Shown: one piece after another, positions 25,386 through 38,900 of the stretch
Numbering within the stretch: position 1 is the stretch's first letter
Layout: each line of letters begins with the position of its first letter
DNA from: Xestospongia muta
Lineage: Eukaryota; Porifera; Demospongiae; Haplosclerida; Petrosiidae
Assembly (NCBI GenBank): GCA_963693285.1
Contig: OY848930.1
Span: 4,712,001 to 4,776,000 of the forward strand
Length of the DNA stretch: 64,000 nt
Direction of reading: 5' to 3'
Program-made: the position numbers and the translations under genes
Notes under the pieces: model-generated
Told to the model about the DNA's origin: nothing
Database searches by the model: none
What the model saw: the letters and a program-made list of their open reading frames with translations, nothing else

Positions 25386-26076
25386 ACACACATCACAAAA
25401 CAAATGCAATGCTAAGAAATCATACAAAGAATCAGCTGTCGTTTTCTCAGAGAAACATTCGCCTGGTTGTCTTTACAGGCCAGGCTAGTAAGAAAATAGT
25501 GATTATATCTTAATACTACTTGTTAATTTGTATTTACAGGATGACCTTCAAAGATCTCTGCTTGACAGCAACAGTGAAAACATCTCTAATGAACAACCAT
25601 CTTAATGCCTCACAATTGTAAGCTTGACGACCAAGTCCCTAAATTCTCTATTTACATTTAGTGCAGTAAGGAGTCATTAAACAATACAGTTTATCCAACA
25701 ACCATTATCCATCCATCCATCTATCTCTCTATCCATCCATCCAACTATCTATCTATCTATCCTATAATTTTATTAGATATAATACACTAAAATCAATTCC
25801 ATGAATACAACCCCTAAATTTTTCCAGGGGGAAGCCCCCTTCACATTTGGATTGGTCTGATTAATCTTATCTTGCTTCCCCCATCACTGACAGTCACTGT
25901 TGACTCTAATTCTAAATGGCATGTACTCCACATATCACCAACAAATCCAGCTGGACAAAAAGGCCACTATTATAAATGTACAGATTAATAGATACACATC
26001 AATTAACTATCACAAATTTAGAATTAATATTAATTATTAAAATATTAAAAATAAGCGTACAGTACCTCTTTTCCCA

Positions 26077-26864
26077 CTATCTTTTCCCACTAACTTTCAA
26101 TACAACATTTTTTATTAGTTCATTAAATGTTAACTCAGCAGCCTCCGATAAAGTTAGTTTCTTTAATTTGACTAATTTAGCTTCCATTGCAAATAGAGGG
26201 TCTGCAGAATTTATTGATTCTGGGTCTGGAGTAGAATTATCCGCATCAGGAGTTGGCTGTTCTTCTGAGGGCACAGTAGTCTTTTGCAAGAGAGGACCTA
26301 ATTTAATCGGTAAGCTATCTTTTTGTGAGGCTGTCTCGGTGACTAGACAAGTCCTGCATAAGTGAAGAAGAAAGTCAGTTGCTTCCACACTTAATGGAGG
26401 AAATGTTTCACAAAAGAGGACCACAAAGGGAAGAATTGGTATGAAAACTTCGTGATGTTTCTTGGATGGAATCTCCTCCGTAAATCGATGGAGCCGTTTG
26501 AAGATATCTCTGATTACACCCAGGGATTCAGGAAGTGGGTATTGGTTTGTGACGTAGGCTGCTAATTGAACTGCAAACACCTAAGAGATGAGATAAACTA
26601 CCTGTTCTAGACTAATTCATTTGTCTAACCTGTTTTTCTAGCTGAGGTTGAGCTAAGAGTTCGGACATAAAGTCCATCACAATATGCATTGATGGTACAC
26701 CAGATACCATCAATGGTAATAACTGTGGAGGATAACCTTGAAAATGGATTAATTTGACCATACTGGGTTCAGAAATGAAAACCTGCAATCATAATGGCAG
26801 TGATAAAATTATCTCCTTCTCTCTGTCTCTCTCTCTCCCTCTCTCTCTCTCTCCCTCCCTCCCT

Positions 26865-26918
<54 letters not shown>

Positions 26919-29900
26919 CCTCCCTCTCTCCCTCCCTCCCTCCTTCCAAACCTGATGAAGATACGAACAAACTAAACACTGAATTTCTCGAAGTGATGTT
27001 AACAATGGACCAAAACCAGCTGCATCCTATGTGACAGACAAACTCATCATTAACATTTCAATTTATTGATCTTACTTTTTTATCTTGTTCATTAGGTAGA
27101 CATATTTCTAATAATAACTGTATCATGCTACTCTCTTGAGCAGCTGTTAGTGCAATTCTGAGTTCCTCCCTCTCTTGTCCATTTAATTGTTGACCTACAG
27201 TAACATGGAATGAGTTATTGGGGCTGAGACTGGAAATACACTAAAACGTAATGAATAGTATAGGAATGAGTAAGACTGGATTGTTTTGGAATAATGATAT
27301 GGTAAGGAATTGGAATGAACATTATGGGACTGAGACTGGATGGTATGGGAATGAGACCTAACATAGTATGGAATTGAGAATGGATGGTATAGGAATAAGA
27401 CGGGATTGAGACTAAACAATATTGTATTGAGAATGTACAGTATGGGAGTGAGACTGTGTGGTATGAGATTAGAACATGCAACATGGGAATGACACTGGAC
27501 AGTATGGGAGTGAGACTAGGAATTAAATACCTGAAGATGTTTCCGGCATTGCTATGGTTGTACAATTAATAATGTGAGCATGTTCTAATAGCCACACGCG
27601 AGAGGCTGAAGAGTAAGCTGCTAAAATTCTTAAAAGGATTTCAAAGACTGCAGGACATCTGGAATGAAATAACACAGATATTAATATGAGAATCAGTCTC
27701 GCCTACATACCTGAAAACACGAGTATCACATCTTAACACAATTAATGGATCTTCAACAAGATTTTGGTGGGTATAGGGTGGGTGTGACTTTTGATTGGCA
27801 GGCCGAAGGGCATTAACTGTCTCCACCCACAACCTAAATGTTATATGAATAATTTAATATAAAAACACTGTACATATAAATTGTTAAGTTTTTATAAGGG
27901 GTTAAAATTATAGTATCTGGTGCTCTGAACTTGTACATAATCTATACTTAAATATTTATAAAATTTGTTGTAAAAGATGCTAAAATCAATGAGATATTTA
28001 TTTTTACACTCATGTTTATTTCATACCAAAACAATGCTACTTAACATCTCACTTTTGTGATATAATTGAGTTAAGTCTCATCCACAATGACAAGTACAGC
28101 TGCTGTAACCTTTTACTAACATTACTATGTAGAAGATGACACAATGTAGATGTAATTACAGTGGTAAATGAGACAAGTGAAGATGTTGGAAGACATGAAA
28201 GATGAGATAACATCAGAAAAGCTTTGGAGGGATTAGAGCCCAGTTCATTAAGAGCTATGAGAGAATATACAAAGTTATACAAAATTTTACTGAATAGTAT
28301 ACAGACTTACACAAAGACAATATACTTACTAGACTGAGCTGCTTCTACAGTAACTTGATCTGGTGAGAGTTTCAAAATTGTCTTAGGATTAGGACCTGTA
28401 CATGTACAAAATACATGTACAGGTCAAATATGTTATAAAATGTTTATAATAATGACCAAAACGGAGAGATATTGTGGGTGTGGTCAATAATTTAGGTACC
28501 TTGATGAAGTGTGTCTTGCTTTATCCAATCCTCTGGGAGACAAATATACGGAAAATGTGAGATAATTAAACGAAGCAGAGAAGAATATATTGTCCGATAA
28601 GCTTCCTGATTGTGTGGGTGTGTTTGAGAGAGGTATAATAACAATAAGTCACTCCATGCTTAGAGGCAATATAGTGTTGTCATAGCAACCAACTGACCTG
28701 GTGAGTTGATACATGTTGTAACAATCTCTTTACAGGTAATTGTAACAAAATGTTAGGACTATAGGCCTTGGGAGAGAGTGTACCACCAGCTGTACCATTA
28801 ACAGTTGAGAACATCACTAGAACAAAAATACATGTAAGGATCTTTATACATGCATGTTGTTACTGCTATACAGTTGTCACATTATACATCCTTCCGTCTG
28901 TATGTCCATCACTCATCAATTAGCCATCCATCTACTTACGTAATTGTTTCAAATTTCCGAGATATGTGTCCTGATAAAATAAAACATAATATAACATTAA
29001 TATTTGAGATGACAAGTTTTGTCCAGTGGGTGTGGCTTCATTATCAAATACAGTGAGCACCTCTTCAGCTGTAAAAGGAGTCTGGATACAAAAAATATTA
29101 AATAGTTCTTACATTAACTTTAAAATAAACTACATTCATACCTGTACAATAGTCATGGAGGCATTGTCTTTTGGAGTACGAGATGAGGAGAGAGAGCCAA
29201 GAAGAACAGCATGAACATATTCTTCAATAAGTGGTGGCAAGATGGGATGGAGTGGTTCAGTAACACAGCATAATTGTTTGTACACCCAGTCCTATTAGAG
29301 TAAATATCAGTACTTACCACAGTGATCTAGGATAGCTACCATTAGTAAGCTCTAGACTAGTAAACATCAGTACTTACCACAGTGACCTAGGATAGCTACC
29401 ATTAGTAAGCTCTAGACTAGTGAACATCAGTACTTACCACAGTGACCTAGAATAGCTATCATTAGTAAGCTCTAGACTAGTGAACATCAGTACTTACCAC
29501 AGTGACTTAGGATAGCTACCATTAGTAAGCTCTAGACTAGTGAACATCAGTACTTACCACAGTGACCTAGAATAGCTATCATTAGTAAGCTCTAGACTAG
29601 TGAACATCAGTACTTACCACAGTGACCTAGGATAGCTACCATTAGTAAGCTCTAGACTAGTGAACATCAGTACTTACCACAGTGACCTAGAATAGCCATC
29701 ATTAGTAAGCTCTAGACTACTCAATATCAGGAACCATTAGTTTCATTAACCTTGACTGAGATGCCATGCTTCCTGAAGGACTTTGAACGCATTAACTGAT
29801 GTACACAATGTATAGGAAGGTATCCAGTCATGTGACCACTTAGAGCCGGAGTAGGAGGAACGCTAACAGCATGCGAACACACCACCTGTGAACACAACAA

Positions 29901-31931
29901 CATATGTCATGTTTTATTGTATTGCATTGATTATATATAATTGACTTACGCTTTCTTTGAAGACATTAAGAAATAATTTCTTTACAGTTGAGAAATGTCC
30001 TGATCCAAGAGAATTCTATTTAATAAATATATTACAATGACAACAATTAATCCACGTTCCTATACTGCTGTGTTTTCAATCCCCATTCCCATAACACTCC
30101 ATTCCACAGTCTTCATACCATTCAATCCTCATTCCTATATTATTCCAATCCTTACCACAGTCTTCATTCCCAAGACCGAAGAAATGAGTTTTTCAATCTG
30201 TTTAAGCTGTTTCTCTTGTAAATGAATCACTATCAGTAACAACATCTCACCATAGCAACACTCTCCCGGCAATGATCTATGAAGCATCAATTATACATTA
30301 ATTAAGGTGGGAGGAGTCTGAAAGTCTCTCAAATAAACTCTTACTTCTCGAATTCTGCAAGGTTGTCCAGTAACCAGTTTAACCATCTTACCACAGCTTG
30401 TTCTCCGTCTTCAGAACTGAGAGATATGTGGAAACAAAGACAGATAGAGAGAGGAAATGTGGACAATAGAAATAGGAATTAAGGCGGGCTTTTTCCTTTA
30501 ATTAACTATTAATAAGTGTATTTCTTCTACTCACCTAATCAGGAATGGACAAGCAAGGAGCAGAGATAGTGCTACTTCAATAAATTGAACACCAGCAGAT
30601 GTGAACGGAGGACATGTACATGTAATAAGATGTAATAAGGCAGAGGTCTCCTCATTAGTTAAATACATGTGAACTTGAATCTAAAAGACAATACATGTAA
30701 ATATATTACACATAAACATGTTACATGTAAACATATTATATGTAAACATCTTACATGTAAACATATTAAATCTACATGTAAACAAGTATATATTACACAT
30801 GAACACGTAACATGTAAATATATTACATGTTAACATATTACATGTTAACATATAATATCTTTACCTTAAGGCCACAGCAAACATGGAGCAGCTGGGTGAG
30901 TTCTACAATTGTATCATCAGTGAGTTGACGTGAAAGAGATATAGGAGGAAAATCAACTTGTTCCATTGCAAAAGAAGAGTGCCTACGACGATGAGTGGTT
31001 TCCTGAGAAAGAGAGAAATATTAAAGTGAGTAGATTCAGACTCACTGCTTCCTCTGAAGGCTTTATTTCAATCACTTCCGTCTTTTCTTCAACTCGAGTG
31101 TCACCTACACTTTCTTCCTCACCAGTCTCTTCCTCCATCTCACTTATTTCAATCTCCATCTGATCAACAAGTTCCAATGTCATAGTGTCCATTCCCTCGT
31201 CTTCCTCTTCCTCCTCTTCCATCCCCTCCTTCTCCTCCCCAGTAGCACTTCCTCTGCTAACAACTTCAATTTCCATGGCACTCACAGTGTCTACAGGAGG
31301 TGTGGATTTGTGGGTGTGGTTAATAAAGTGGACTAATTTCTTCATGAGATATTTTCTGAGTGCTGTCACTGCAGAGTTACGATGACGACGATACTAACAA
31401 ATGATAGATGGATGAATGGATTAAGAAATGGATGGATGAATTGATTGATGGATGAATGGATTGATTGATGGATGAATGGAATGATAAATGGATGAATGAA
31501 TTGATAAATGGATGGATCATTTAATGAATGGACAACTAAATCAATAAAATTGATAGGTTAATATTTAATGGACACACAAGTCATATGAATGGACAGATAA
31601 TGTACTTTTTGTTGCATAAGTTTCATGTATTGAGCAAACCACAATTTCATTGTTTTATCGCCATGTATTACAATGTCACTTATTAATGACAGGACTCCAC
31701 CTCCTTTGGCTCCACCCACTCCCTCATTATTCCTCTGTTCCTGTTCTCCATCCAAAGCAATGAATATCATTAAGGTAGGTAGTTTCTGATGAGTGTAAGC
31801 CAACCACTGTATGTATGAGGCTTGACTGGGACGCAGAGAAACTAAGTCCCTTAAAGTACTAGATCTCAAACGACCAGCTAATGATATTTCATCTAATGAC
31901 TCTCCATTGATTACCAGTGAAGTGACAACTA

Positions 31932-31966
<35 letters not shown>

Positions 31967-32855
31967 CAAATTTTATAAACACTACAACTACACTACATCA
32001 ATCACCTTTGTTATAGCAATGAGGTAAATTTGCTAGCAAACAACATATCAAGTAAGACCCATTTTTAACTCTTAACAAACTCTCAGACAATTGTGCGAGA
32101 GGCAACAGACTTGGTATTTCTAGTAAACAATAAACAGAAATAAAATACTTTACCAATCTGTTCTACTTACCCATAGCTGCAATACACAGGATATGTGCCA
32201 TTTCACTAAGATAAATCTGGCAATCGAACAAGTCTGATTGCTCCAACTGAAAAGGCAACTCATTCTAAAAAAGGTAATATATCTCTTATCTTCTACAATT
32301 TATATTATCCACTAATAATATATGTAGCACAAAGGAACAAACACTTACATTATGTAAAAAGGTGGGCACTTCAATAATATATATGACAGATATTTCATTA
32401 TTACTATTACTTAATACCTGACTTATAATTCGAAGTATTTCGCTCAAAACCAAACGAAATCGTCTCTTTACACAGCCTCGTTCAAACTCTACTGTAACCA
32501 TATGCTCCATATTGGATACTAAAGAGCTCTCTCTTTTAGTTCGTCTTTCATCTGGATCAAGTTTTTTCATAAGTTGTTGTTCTTTTAATGCATCGTGTCT
32601 GAGCTCAGCAAAATCCAGCTGTAAATATTTCTTCAAACGATTTACGACCTCAAAGTCATAAAGTAATGAATGAAGGGCTTTTTGATATCGTGACCAGATT
32701 GCATCTTGGTCTGGGATGATCGGAGGAACATGATCAAATACTGCTTTACATATAAATGGAAGAAATGGTTTCACTTTGCTTCTTGGATGATCCCAGAGTT
32801 TAGCAACATCTCCCGAAAGGAGAGAAGAGAGAATTTCAGAACTAGGAAGTTCCAT
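26077..32855 (-). CDS. INTS2: Integrator complex subunit 2 (many exons)
   Basis: Subunit of Integrator, the nuclear complex that cleaves snRNA precursors and attenuates RNA polymerase II. Start at 32855 (MELPSSEILSSLLSGDVAKL). First exon matches INTS2: ALHSLLYDFEVVNRLKKYLQ, DFAELRHDALKEQQLMKKLD, RFRLVLSEILRIISQV (human DFHALEQDASKEQQLRHKL and RLRLVLSELLAIMNKV). Later blocks WVETVNALRPANQ, HQNLVEDPLIVLRCDTRVFR (human QNDLMIDPLIVLRCDQRVHR), LREIQCLVCSYLHQV and the last exon, AAYVTNQYPLPESLGVIRD then ILPFVVLFCETFPPLSVEA, are in the right order. TAG at 26077. An acidic inserted segment (31180-31300, on the minus strand rich in EEEEDEG) corresponds to the VDMEPN region. Exon number exceeds twenty; several short exons are inferred only. 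Introns carry the type 1 array, a CT tract and degenerate repeats. Confidence 0.93.
26812..26945. repeat. (CT)n / (CCCT)n pyrimidine tract
   Basis: About 130 bp of CTCTCT mixed with CCTC in an INTS2 intron. Confidence 0.95.
27210..27535. repeat. degenerate GGAATGAGACTGGATGGTAT repeat
   Basis: About a dozen diverged copies of a roughly 20-26 bp unit in an INTS2 intron. A related pyrimidine-strand form occurs at 30060-30170. Confidence 0.75.
29290..29725 (-). repeat. 60-bp intronic minisatellite (type 1), 7 units
   Basis: Seven units on the minus strand, the same strand as the host gene INTS2. The last unit's GTAAGTACTGAT is followed by TTTACTCTAATAG directly before the exon DWVYKQLC. Confidence 0.95.
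30690..30865. repeat. degenerate ACATGTAAACATATT repeat
   Basis: About ten diverged copies, 14-17 bp period, in an INTS2 intron. Confidence 0.8.
31395..31560. repeat. (ATGG/ATGA)n microsatellite
   Basis: Runs of GGATGAATGGATTGATTGAT in an INTS2 intron. Confidence 0.85.
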
Positions 32856-32953
32856 AATTCAACACGTGGGTGACCAAACAAGGGGTTAATTTTTGACGCA
32901 TGCGCATTAGCAAGTAGCGGGTAAATGGGAGGGATACAAAATTGAAAGAGGTA

Positions 32954-35900
32954 ATGGAAGACCTTGCAGCAGTAAGAAGTGATACTGCTGAAGATGGAAA
33001 AGAAGATTCATCAAGCACTCTGAGGGAGTTACTGAATAAAATCAGTAAGTATAATGTCAACACGTAATACTCCATTTTTCTTACTTCTTTATAGATCATC
33101 CATTAGTGGATGTTAGATCTCGTGCATTGAAGAGCATCAAATTTAAACTGACCAATAATATTATCTCCTTTGCTGATATTATTCATGAGCATAGTTTTTT
33201 GATTCATCTTATGGAATGGTTTAATTTTGACGAGTGGAACTGTGAACATCAAGTGTTGGAACTACTAACTGAATTATCACTGGTATAGATGGATGGATGG
33301 ATAGATGGATGGATAAATAGATGAATGAATGGATGAACACATGAATTAATAAATAGATAGATACATGAATGGATGGATGGATAGCTATTATGTTAACAAA
33401 AGGAGAAAGGAGAAGAACTTATGCTAGATTAATGGATCTCTGCTTTTACTGTAGTTTGAAGCAGCTGCTCTTACTCTAGTGGAAGTAGGAGGGGTGGAGT
33501 TTCTATCTCAATTAAGATCCCACGTCGATCCTTCCTGTCAAGAAGCCATCGACCAAATATTAGAAAATCTGTTAAAATTGCCTCCTTCGATACTCAAATC
33601 TCATACTACAATTCCTGACTCAACACAGACAGAGACTCGTAGACTAAGTTCTCATTCATATGATTCATTTAATAACCATGACTCAAGCCCTCCCCCTAAC
33701 CACACCCACTTACCACTACAGGACTCGCAGCAAGTTCTTGCTGACAATGACCTGATTCTTTCAGTGACCGTGCCAACTAACTCCACCCACTCTTTTACTA
33801 TGCCATCTGAGTCTGGACAACAGTCAGACAATAGTCATGTGACTACTTCAAATGAGAGTGGTACAGAGAGAGAATTGTTTCCATGGTTACAGATATCAAC
33901 GGTGGATCATCACATTTTAACAACCACTGCTCATCGATTGGAGTCAGATGATAAGAGTTGCTTTATAACGACATGTTCCTTTGTAGAAAATGTTTTATTG
34001 AATGATTTTCCTGCTCAACTATTTCTACAAAGACCAGCTGTTCTTCAGGTTAGAAAAACCTAAGTTAATCAAACGTAGGCACTCGTATTTTATTATAAAT
34101 TAACTATTAATTAACTAGTGTTATTAGGTCATAATACATGTACATTTATGCCCACTATTTAAAAAATTATTTTCTCTTTTAGGCACTCTTTACACGATTA
34201 GAACAGCTGCAAAGATCAATCTCCTCAGACTTAGTTTGTGAATCAGCACTCTTACAATGTTTACTTCAATTCACAAGCAAATTGAAACACTCATTTCAGA
34301 AATCAAATGATCCTCTTACTTTCTCTGTACGAGATAAACTAATGCTGACCTCTGAACAACACCAAATATCTGCACCCTCAGCAGATTTGGAAGTCCTCTC
34401 TTGTGATTTGCTCATTCACCTCAAAGCTCACCAGCTTGATGTAGTCACATTCTGTCAAATGTCTCTTTCTTTGGTTGTTAATCTCTTGATGGTTTCGATT
34501 GATCGACATCTTCCCTGGCTAGTTTCCAGGTCAAGTTGCCATGGTAACACTAGTGGATTGTTTTCTCTAAGTGAGAAATGTATCAAGTTGTTTGTATCTG
34601 TTTCTTGGTTACTTACAAGTTATTTGGATGGTTGTAGTCAAAGAAGGATATCGGAAACTGAACAAGCAAAGGTTTGCTTTTTAAATAGTATCTATACACA
34701 TATATTAAGTACAGTGACTTTTAATATCAGGTGCTTGGTCTAGTGCTTAGTAATGGTTGTCACTCTGGTAATGACTGATGTTCACTAGTCTAGAGCTTAC
34801 TAATGGTAGCTATCCTAGAGGTCACTGTGGTAAGTACTAATGTTCACTAGTCTAGAGCTTACTAATGGTAGCTATCCTAAGTCACTGTGGTAAGTACTGA
34901 TGTTCACTAGTCTAGAGCTTACTAATGGTAGCTATCCTAAGTCACTGTGGTAAGTACTGATGTTCACTAGTCTAGAGCTTACTAATGGTAGGTATCCTAG
35001 GTCACTGTGGTAAGTACTAATGTTCACTAGTCTAGAGCTTACTAATGGTAGCTATCCTAGGTCACTGTGGTAAGTACTGATGTTCACTAGTCTAGAGCTT
35101 ACTAATGGTAGCTATCCTAGGTCACTGTGGTAAGTACTGATGTTCACTAGTCTAGAGCTTACTAATGGTAGCTATCCTAGGTCACTGTGGTAAGTACTGA
35201 TGTTCACTAGTCTAGAGCTTACTAATGGTAGCTATCCTAGGTCACTGTGGTAAGTACTGATGTTCACTAGTTTAGAGCTTACTACTTGCAGTAGCAATCT
35301 GATAGTCCTAATAACAACTGTTTAATTTTTCTATTGTTAGGTATCCCAATGTCTGGATGTACTAGTATCATCTCTGACTACTTGTCTTTCAAAGCTTAGA
35401 AGAGCTAGAGAGAGTGGCATTGTGCCACATAAATTACTGAGATTACTGTGTTCACTCTCAGTGATCATAGCTCACTGGTTTGGTCTGTTACTTCACACTA
35501 GTGTTCCTGTCAAACAGGTATGGTGGTGGTCCTGTTAAACTAGTATATAAAACAAGTTAAATTAACTTGCAATCTATAAAACTTGCATTTAAAATGAGTA
35601 CTTATATAATCCTGTCAAACAGGTATATTTATCTGGTATGGTAAACCTGTTGAATTGGTGAGAAAACAGGCATGATAAACTGGTCAAGCCTGATATAAAA
35701 TAATGCATGTATCATGGAAACTATAATCCTGTCAAACTGGTATACAAAACAAGTATGATAACTTTCTTTGTGTCTGTTATAGATACAACAAATGTCTCCA
35801 GAGATCTGTTCCTTAATGAGGGAGTTAATTGCTCACCCTGTAATTAATCTTACTAACGATCTCCTCATGTCAATACTTATTCCTTATCTCGAGATCACTG

Positions 35901-38900
35901 ATCCTGCATCACTTCAGGTAATTTAAAGTGTAACCAATACATAAAGGACACTTTAATTTAAGATTATATGAAACTGTCCTTAACATAAACTACTGATTGA
36001 AACATTAAAGTATTAATATGGGACAAGGAGATGTGTGCCGTAAATACAAGAGTGTCCTTTGCAAGCGGTTTCATTGTTCATTTAATATCATAATAAAATG
36101 GAATATTGCCAGAGAGTAGTCTATATCATTGTTAATAATAGATTGGTCATTGATTCATAGTCATTCGTTGGTTGTATGCATCTTCAAAAATACATTGAAC
36201 AACATATGCTGTTGTGATCACTAGTTACTATGGAATTTTGTGGTCCATGTTTGTGGTATATAAGGATGACCCACTACATAGTGACATCCCTTACACACAA
36301 TATCATGACAAACCTACGACAGCCCAGTATCCATAAAACATTTATTTAGCAACATTAAACAGAACTTCCATTACTCTGTCAATTAATAACATGACTGTGA
36401 GTTGCTAGTGAAAGCAATGTCATATTTATTAGTACACAGTATCTGTTTTTCAGTGTAGTGTAAAGATCATTAAGTATCTTAAAATCTTTAAGCTACATGT
36501 TGTAATGTGCAGTACAGTCACGTGATCTATGATGCTGTCACATGACCAATTATGGGTTCCAAACTAAAAAGGTTCGGCAATTTATGGGTCTATAGTAACA
36601 CCAATATCCTTAATGGAACTCAATCTCATTTTTCTGTTATGTTCTTATATTGCTAAAGAAGTTCAATTGTCTGATTTAATATGCTTTTTACAGTAGTCAG
36701 ACAAATAGTTTACACAGCTTTGACAACCCTCCCACTCATCCACCCACAAACTACAACTTCCTTCAACATGGAGTTACATGGAGTTATTGACAATGGCAGC
36801 TATACTGGTGACTGCCACGAAGGACCAACACGTCTTAAAACTTTAGAAATAATCATATCAATTCGCAGCAGCATAGCTGGTATCTCCTTCATCATGTCAG
36901 TTATTGCCCTTCTGCTACTCATCATACACTTTTGGCATGGACAGTGCTCTAGGCCTTTCCGTTGTCTCCTAAGCTCTGGTGCAACTGAGAGGATGTTCAT
37001 TTATCTTCTAATAACTTCTATTCTTTATTCTCTGGCTTGTTTATTTCAGTGGTTGGTCTTACTAGACTACACTTCTAATAGGACAAGAAAAGATGCTGTC
37101 TCTTGTCAAGTGACTAGTTTCTTTACTCTTTGGTTTAACTGGACACTCATGTTAATGGCCTTTTGTATTATACTATATCTTCTAACACTTCTTTATCCAT
37201 TTTCATGTATGAAAGGTGTAGTGGCGAAGAAGGAAAGATGGCTGAAACGATTTGAAGTATTTTATCTGATTCTTAGTTTTTTTGGTCCTCTTCTCTTTGT
37301 CTTTTGGCCATTTCTTCATGGATATTATGGATTGGATGGAACTTGGTGTTTTATACATAGTATGTCAAGTAATTGTACTACTGATATTATTGGCGTGATT
37401 GAGCAGCTGTTTATATGGTATGTATGGAAGATCTTGCTAACATTGTTTGCTTTAGTAATGCTTGTAGTTATAATTTGTCGAATTGTTCGAATGAAAAAGC
37501 GAAGTCCTACATTAATTGCTTTACTATGTTATATAATACTTCATGTTATTTCAACAGGAATAGCCATCTTAGTGAGAGCACTAGCTTCATGGATAACTAA
37601 TGACTACATACTACCTTTAGGCATTGTGTACTCTGTTGTTGATCCTTGTCAAAGTCTGGCAGCTGCCCTGATTGTTTTTGTCCATCTTTGCCGCACTTGT
37701 TGCCAATCGCAGACTCAAAATGAAGAGACAACTCATTTGATGACTCCAAGTGAAAAAACAATAGAATGACTGGACATGTTGTGTACTTACTGTAAAGTTT
37801 TAAACTACCTCTAGTTTTTGTTAAAGTTATGTCCTCTTTTCAAAATGTACTTACATCAATAATTTCCTACATGTAGCATGTATAATAAACCACTATTCTG
37901 GTAAACCAATCAATCAATTTTTACAGTGTAGAGAATGTGCGTACCACAGACACATTTAAAATATATTGCCTTACTATTTGAGACACTTTAACAGATCACC
38001 TCATTTTAAGTAATGACTATGATCAAAAACGAATTATCAGTACACAAAATACAACAGTACTCACAATTTACATTTTAAGTTTCAAAAGTAACCAATATTG
38101 TTTTGATTACTAATGTACTATTGTTCTTGTCTGTTTATGTAATTAGAACTAATAATGATTTATTTTTAACTCTTAGAAAATAAGATGCTTGTTACTATGA
38201 ATTCATTATGTACTTCAATATGCTGTCATTTTTATCTTAAAGGAGTTGTACATAAGTACCAAGGATAAAACTAGTAACACCAGATAATGTTGCCGTAATT
38301 AATCCTTATATGAAAAACATACATTTTTAAAAAAATTAGTAAACAACATTTATTTTTAGTCCTACTATTTTCTTGTATATATGACAATCCAATACTTTTA
38401 AAAGTGGTAAAATTATGTCAAGTCATTTGTATACAGCTCAATGAATGTACTCATGTGATCTACTATTACATCGTGTGACCTATCATGTGACTAGTCAGAA
38501 GACATCTAGGCACATTCCTTTAATCTGTCATAACAAGTTTACATAAGTAATCCACAATCTGACTCAGCTATGAAGTTATGCAAACTAATGCAAGACCTGC
38601 AACTTTCAGTTAAAAGACAGCTTAGGGTTATTTGCCATTTAGAACACCTTTGTCTTGTTAACAATCATGGACTTATTACTCAATGGCAGGGGTAATCATA
38701 CTAATGATTACAATGAAAGACAAAGCAATCACCAAAATCTACAATACTTCTTCATATACATTATTCTCATATTTATTTTTACACATCTATAATAGAACAT
38801 TTATAATAGAATACATCAACACATTAAAAATAATATAGTCTTCTTATTTGAGACACTTTAACATTTCACATTAATTACTTCAAGTTCTATGATCAAAATG

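Larger units (their letters stand above)
21960..26076. other. gene-poor, repeat-rich interval
   Basis: About 4.1 kb without a convincing intact gene. It holds one ABCC-type exon (22635-22760), satellite blocks, an AT-rich decayed tandem with a GATATTTAATATTTATTAAA theme (about 23230-23660), A-rich sequence (23680-23790) and a GC-rich hairpin. A plus-strand segment after an AG at about 25541 reads DDLQRSLLDSNSENISNEQP then stop and could be a terminal exon, but nothing supports it upstream. Confidence 0.6.

Noticed and set aside
25540..25606. Possible terminal exon DDLQRSLLDSNSENISNEQP
   Set aside because: One acceptor and a short open stretch; no upstream exon or known match.
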